DNA from: Sipunculus nudus
Taxonomy: Eukaryota > Annelida > Sipuncula > Golfingiida > Sipunculidae
Reading direction: 5' to 3'
Assembly (NCBI GenBank): GCA_026874595.1
Contig: CM049315.1
Location: 67,775,916-67,839,915, forward strand
DNA length: 64,000 bases
The position numbers and the translations under genes were made by a program. This document shows, one piece after another, positions 59,290-64,000 of this stretch. Below the pieces are notes generated by a model. That model did no database searches. It was not told the DNA's origin and saw only the letters and a program-made list of their open reading frames with translations. Each line of letters opens with the position of its first letter. Positions within the stretch are counted from its first letter, which is position 1.

Positions 59290-61197
59290 TAGCCAATTTC
59301 TTTCAGCTTTCTAAACTAAAAAGCTGAAATCCTTATGTGTGCATGATATGAAAATTATATCAACAGTTCTCACAGGAAACAATGTGCCATGGTCAAAGTT
59401 GGGCAAAATTTAAGGTACTAATTTTAGACTTATACTAATAACTTATAAAATTTGAAAAATTCAAAACTAATTTTGGGTATTCAATTGAATCTTGATTAAA
59501 TAATGTTACATCCCTGACAAAAATCTCTAGCTTCAGCAATCCCCTTGTTAAGGGAGTAAATATATTTCTTGATTTTTTACAAAGTGCATTATGTTTGGAC
59601 CCAAGATTTAAAACAATTACGCAATACTGACATCATTTCTGGCATGTGCATAGAGAATGTATAGAAAAATATGTATATTAAATATGATTATATAAGTCTG
59701 ATCAGTGGTTTTGATATTAGGCAGTCTTGAAGTGTAACAATGGGTTTTTAATGGAAAAATGAAGTTTTTCATTAATATCTCAATGGAATTATGTCCTAGT
59801 GACCAAATTCTTGGCATGGTAGGGGATTTTGGAGACATCTAACTGTATGCCAAATTTAAGGAACTTAGAGCTGAAGCTAGGGAGCTGAGCTCTTTCAAAC
59901 TGCATAACACTAACTTGATGTAAACAATATGTTACATGGTGCTTGAAAACTTGAATAAAATCTAAAGTTTTTGATCAACTGGTTTCAAATTTTTGGTGTT
60001 AACAGACAAAATGCTAACAAAAACATGCTGTGAAAATTAAATCCACAGTACTTACAGGGAGAAAAGGTGCCATGGTCAAAGTTGGGCAAAATTTAAAATA
60101 CCAATTTTTTATTTTTGTTAATATTTTAAAAAATTAGAAAGATTTTAATTTAATTTTAGGTATACAATTTAATTTTGATTAATTTAAGTTTTATTACTGG
60201 AAAAAAAGTCCATAGTTTTAACATGTTTTGTGTTAGGTGAACAAATATCTTTCCTGATTTTTACAAAATGCATTATGTTTGGGCCCATAACTTTTTTAAA
60301 TTATATAATACAGACATAATTTCTGGCAAGTACATAGGAACTATATAGAGGAATATTTATGGTAAATATGAAGAAAAACAGATAAGTGGTTTTGATATTA
60401 GGCAGTCCTGAAGTGTGAAAATAGGTTTTTAATAAAAAATTGAGGTTTTTCCTTAATTTCTCAATGGAACAAAGTCGCAAAGACCCAGTTTTCGGCTTGG
60501 TAGGAGATCTTGGGGACATCTAACATTATGCCGAATTTTGGATTCCTAGGTCTTACTGTTTCAAAACGTGCCACATCTACGGAAGGACGGACGGACAGAA
60601 GGACAGACGACGGACAATGGACCACGACTATAGCTCAGATGACTTATATTCAGCTGAGCTAAAAATTTACAAAATTCAGATCTATTTTGGGGAATAGAAT
60701 TGAATCTTGATTGAACAAAAATATATACCTGAAAAAGAAAATCTCTCGCTTAAAAAATTATCCTTTTAAGTGAGTAAATATCTATCCTGATTTTTTACAA
60801 AGTGCATTATGTTCGGGTCCACAACTTCAAGAAATTAGACAATACTGACTTAATTTCTGGCATGTATATAGGAAATTTATAGGAGAATATTTATGGTAAA
60901 TATTAAGAAAGACAGATAAGTTGTTTTGATATAAGGCAGTCTGTGTTAATTGTTTTTATCATGGAAAATTGAAGTTTTTCCTTAATTTCTCAAAGGAATG
61001 AAGTTTGTGACACAGTTTTCAGTTTGGTAGGAGATTTTCGGGCATCTAAAAGTATGCCAAATTTTGGATTTGAAGGTCTAACGGTTTCAAAACATGCCAG
61101 TCTAATGGATAGACAGATTGATGGACAAATGGCATGATGGACAATTATGAGACAATGGCTATAGCTCAGACAACTTATAGTCTGCTGAGCTAAAAAT
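59290..61197. repeat. Dispersed repeat family R, three tandem copies
   Basis: Three units (about 59290-59880, 59990-60660, 60660-61197) parallel the pair at 53285-54455. The second and third end in GACGGAC-type or GATAGACAGATTGATGG tails, then TATAGCTCAGA...CTGAGCTAAAAA, which can form a CTCAG/CTGAG hairpin. A minus-strand frame starting MSPRSPTKPK or MSPKSPTMPR recurs at the same place in three copies (54126-54344, 59617-59838, 60301-60519). Confidence 0.75.
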
Positions 61198-61455
61198 CAT
61201 AACTGAAAAGATAATTCATCAAGACATTCTAATCTGAGATACTTTATTTTACAATGAATCTTGGAGACAAAAGGAATAGAAAGTGTCATTATTGATGGAA
61301 GCTGCTTTCTAACATTTGTACTTCAAGATGCAGGATAGAATGATTTCTGTTGTACCATATATTGCTTTCTATACCATTTATCTTTGCCCACCAAAAATTT
61401 GCAACTGAAGGCATATATACCTTCCAGACAGACACGTCAATGCAGTAAAGCTTAC

Positions 61456-61547
61456 CATGAATTTTATTAACAGCCAGTGCCCCTTGCCACCCCCCGCCAG
61501 GTAATGTCATATTAATGGGAAAAAAATTGACAGATGACGCACAATGG
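61456..61547 (-). CDS. Possible internal exon
   Basis: Acceptor ATAGTTTCCTCCATCAG|C and donor ATTCATG|GTAAGC are both good. They bound 92 bp: one base in, 30 codons, one base out, and the other two frames have stops. The peptide includes HCASSVNFFPINMTLPGGGW then QGALAVNKIH. Its start phase fits the exon at 62616-62714, but its end phase does not fit the preferred frame of 59114-59187, so an extra exon or alternative splicing would be needed. Confidence 0.4.
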
Positions 61548-61624
61548 CTGATGGAGGAAACTATGTTCATGAATACTGATCTTTGGAAACATGTGTTTGA
61601 ATAGGTTAGTCAAAACAAGAGACT

Positions 61625-62044
61625 TAACATACATGTAAGCACTGGCTTCTTAAGTCCAGGTGAGCAAAGGACTCAAAGCTGAGAGGCTATGAGTTCAAAT
61701 CTCAGCAGAGGAGCAGTGAGCTTTTTCACTGTCGTCCTCCCAAGAAGAGTGCTCCTTGGGACTTACCAAAGTGGTCATAATTTGGGCATGTTTGAATGTC
61801 ATATGATGTCACTTATGTATAATTCAACAACTATCAGACTGCAAAGTCCCTAATCCAAGGTAGTACTGTGTGGAAAGAGAACACTCCCTACCCGCTGTCA
61901 GAATCCTGCTCTCAAGGATACAGAGCACTGGACAAACCTACCTCCCCCTCCTCACATGGGAGTTGGCGTAGGGTAGCCAGCTCACAGCTTATACACACAC
62001 TTCCAGGCCCTATTTAGGGCATATAACAAACAAACAAACAAAAC
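61625..62044 (+). mobile_element. tRNA-derived SINE with AAAC tail
   Basis: B-box GAGTTCAAATCTC at 61691-61703, with an A-box-like region about 35-45 bp upstream, a body of about 330 bp, and a 3' tail of repeated ACAAACAAACAAACAAAA (62025-62044). A simple-sequence tail is typical of LINE-mobilised SINEs. The B-box is the same as in the SINE at 21490-21835. Confidence 0.7.
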
Positions 62045-62615
62045 GCCCCCTTTCCAAAAAGGCTAGTTAATAGGACTGCAACCACAAAATTTTCCACTGT
62101 AAAATTTTTTCAATAGGGTGGGATGGATGTAACTTCTCCTATTTCTAGGGTCATTACTTGCTGCAGGTCCAGTTGTTAATCAACTGACCACCAGCTGTCA
62201 GCCAATCACATGCAGTTAAGCGATTCCCTCCCTCCCCCCCCCCCCCCCAACTGCATATTGCTTGGGCTATATATATTCCTGGACAGGGGTTTAATCTTTC
62301 TCATTGGGATCAAGCATTGAACTGGGCACTAGGAAACCACGTGATGTGTTTAACTTTTGACTTTTGTCAGTTACCTCCAGTGGGGTAAACCCTTTTTAAA
62401 CAGCAGTCATGCTATCTAAGTATGTACATTTCCTACCTTATGTTCAACTGAATCAGAAATACTGCAGTTTGATAACTTGAATGTTTAGAGTTTAATTAAA
62501 TTCCTTTTAAAATTAAACAGTGTTGTTTTATTTCTTTAAATTGTACATACTGTCGTCCAGTACACTGTCCAATCCCAATTTTCCCCCAGAAAAAGCAAAC
62601 TACAACATGATGCAC
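62045..62615. other. Intron-like, with C15 tract at 62234-62248
   Basis: Nothing other than the poly-C tract was recognised. Confidence 0.45.
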
Positions 62616-62714
62616 CTGCAGTTGGTCAGTGTTGAGCAGACATGCCTGACTGGCCTGAGCCTACCACTAGAATCAATCAGCCGTGACACACACATGAGGG
62701 CTGATTCATCAGTG
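62616..62714 (-). CDS. Internal exon of unrecognised minus-strand gene
   Basis: Segment of 99 bp: acceptor GTGATCTGACTAAG|C, donor AACTGCAG|GTGCAT. One base in, 32 codons, two bases out. The peptide is TDESALMCVSRLIDSSGRLR then PVRHVCSTLTNC, with three Cys. It joins in phase to 62997-63173 upstream and 59114-59187 downstream. The plus strand of the same DNA is also open for 102 codons but has weaker splice context at its right end. Confidence 0.45.
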
Positions 62715-62996
62715 CTTAGTCAGATCACACCAAGTTCACAGAAATGTAAACCCTCATTTGATCAGATGAAATATCAAACAGATCCGTCCACCACAAGGTT
62801 TTTAAATTTTCAAATACAGTATGTATAATCCATTTAGAAAACAGTAATAACAGAATATGACAATGTTAATCAAATGTTTTTGATATAAGATAATCTTGCA
62901 GAATAAATGCTTTTAGACTAATATTCCTATATGATGTTCCTCCAAAGAATATCCCTGGATGAACACTCATCAACCTTTCTGATTCTGAGCTCATAC

Positions 62997-63173
62997 CTGG
63001 CAGACAACTGAGGCCCTGCCACCGCACAATATGTGGAATATTGTCTCCCATAAATTGTCTTGTTACGGAAGACACTGTCACAAAAAGTCTGGTCACCATT
63101 GCTCATGGCCTGGTTCTTCAGATATATCACAGACAAACAATGATCCTCCAGAGGCCTTATGAAGCCGGCATGT
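62997..63173 (-). CDS. Internal exon of unrecognised minus-strand gene
   Basis: Segment of 177 bp: acceptor TTAATTCTTCCATGCCAG|A, strong donor TCTGCCAG|GTATGAG. One base in, 58 codons, two bases out. The peptide includes DHCLSVIYLKNQAMSNGDQT and later IYGRQYSTYCAVAGPQLSA, with three Cys. The plus strand is also open across this segment (82 codons), so strand rests on the better donor and on phase agreement with 62616-62714. Confidence 0.45.
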
Positions 63174-63198
63174 CTGGCATGGAAGAATTAACCAGGAC

Positions 63199-63295
63199 CT
63201 ACACGGCTAAACCCACTGTGGGTCTCCTATACATCTTGGTCCATACCAGGTACCCAATAAGAGAAGCAATTCCTGATTTGATTCCATAAACCATC
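63199..63295 (-). CDS. Weak exon candidate
   Basis: A minus frame after ATATATATAACTAG|G reads MVYGIKSGIASLIGYLVWTK then MYRRPTVGLAV and a stop. Possible donors (CTG|GTATGG, ACA|GTGGGT) leave phase 0, which does not suit 62997-63173 as called. Included as a possible neighbour only. Confidence 0.2.
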
Positions 63296-63299
63296 CTAG

Positions 63300-64000
63300 T
63301 TATATATATATGTATGAAGATTAATGTGAAGTCAGAACTGCCACATCTACCATCTACATATATTAGATTCAAAGGTAAATACACAAATATGTTCCATCAA
63401 CTAGCTGTTTTCATTCTTGTTGCCCAACTCTCACCTGCAATCCAATTTCAGACAATTAATCTGATCTTGAATCTTAAAATATCAATCTGGAAAAAAAACT
63501 TTTTGTAAAAATGTTTTATTCCCTGCTAATATGTTTATATTTACAGTTCATTTTTTTCAAAGTAGTGTTTTTTCAGAATTGATTTTTTCATGTTTTTATA
63601 TTTAATGAATGAACGTTCTTTTTATAAACAAGTTATCTCATATATCTTGAAGAATTATTATTTGTATATCAATTATTCATAAATAAATGCATTTCTACAA
63701 TACAAATAGTAACTATTTTTAATACAGGAAACTCTCTTCAATGAAAAAGAAGTTGAAATAAGAAATTCATTTGATTGTATTTCCCTGGTCCTCTTTTTTT
63801 TAATTTCTCTGTCAAATATGGTTGTAAGAAATGTTTTACTACTGTAATTAACATCTCTGGAAAAATAATTGGATGCCATCTTGCCAATCCTGGCATCAGA
63901 TACACATGACAGTAGACCTGCTTAATCAAATAAACATCACATCCTGCAGCTACCCTTGTATCTCATTTAATTAACCTGGGTCAATTAGACTGGGTTGGCA
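63300..64000. other. AT-rich right edge
   Basis: A minus frame at 63738-63929 (QVYCHVYLMPGLARWHPIIF) could be an exon but has an uncertain acceptor and donor. Nothing else seen. Confidence 0.3.

Noticed and set aside
62520-62828. 102-codon plus-strand frame with a good acceptor (CAATTTTCCCCCAG)
   Set aside because: The minus-strand exon at 62616-62714 in the same DNA joins in phase with neighbours on both sides; the plus frame has only a weak donor.
63041-63289. 82-codon plus-strand frame with KPTVGLLY, similar to KPTVTLLY in the minus frame at 498-680
   Set aside because: Opposite strands, a 15-residue gap in the match, and a better minus-strand exon in the same place. Taken as coincidence.

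Overview
The window looks like AT-rich invertebrate nuclear DNA: short exon-like islands, long introns, abundant micro- and minisatellites, tRNA-derived SINEs, and several families of short non-autonomous transposable elements. There are no bacterial operons, ribosome binding sites or long intact ORFs. The repeat types (arrays rich in TGACCTTGACC, GACAGACGGACGG tails, Helitron-like ends with a hairpin followed by CTAG, CTTG or CAAG) resemble those familiar from marine molluscs, so I infer a bivalve or gastropod. No single gene proves this.

Coding content. I found no complete gene and recognise no protein family. Most exon-like segments read on the minus strand. The best-supported set is five exons (42125-42033, 41085-40998, 36555-36509, 35996-35901, 29410-29319) whose splice phases all fit. 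They end in a stop codon followed 28 bases later by a minus-strand AATAAA. A second phase-compatible group lies at the right edge (63173-62997, 62714-62616, 59187-59114, 52442-52378). Two shorter pairs lie left of 12.2 kb (12185-12106 with 11790-11706; 6976-6851 with 3741-3576). These may be one or several minus-strand genes. A CpG-rich stretch with CCAAT and GC boxes (8.3-9.36 kb) could be a promoter.

Repeats. From left to right: a 41-bp minisatellite at the edge (1-418); a TA-flanked MITE (1129-1587); an LTR-like block (4221-5054); Helitron-like element family 1, copy 1 (7396-8287); AT microsatellites; a 4.3-kb minisatellite of 40-bp units with nested higher-order periods of 554 and 1542 bp (12.63-16.97 kb); SINEs; a duplicated composite repeat (23.56-25.41 and 26.10-27.70 kb); family 1 copy 2 (30.42-32.28 kb); a 38-bp minisatellite with an exact 190-bp higher-order period (32.59-34.15 kb); family 1 copy 3 (37.09-40.28 kb); an inverted pair of family 2 elements (43.65-46.62 kb); a 1533-bp element with perfect 27-bp terminal inverted repeats (50.62-52.15 kb); a nested solo LTR with AAGG target duplication (54.85-55.69 kb); family 1 copy 4 (56.11-58.41 kb); and a tandemly arranged repeat family (53.3-61.2 kb).

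The most striking theme is a set of Helentron/HINE-like element families. They share one architecture (asymmetric terminal inverted repeats, a subterminal hairpin, CTAG before TT) and carry internal tandem arrays expanded to different degrees. The cores contain many perfect GGTGGCGCCACC palindromes and direct repeats that match nuclear-receptor binding sites. All readings were made by eye without database searches.
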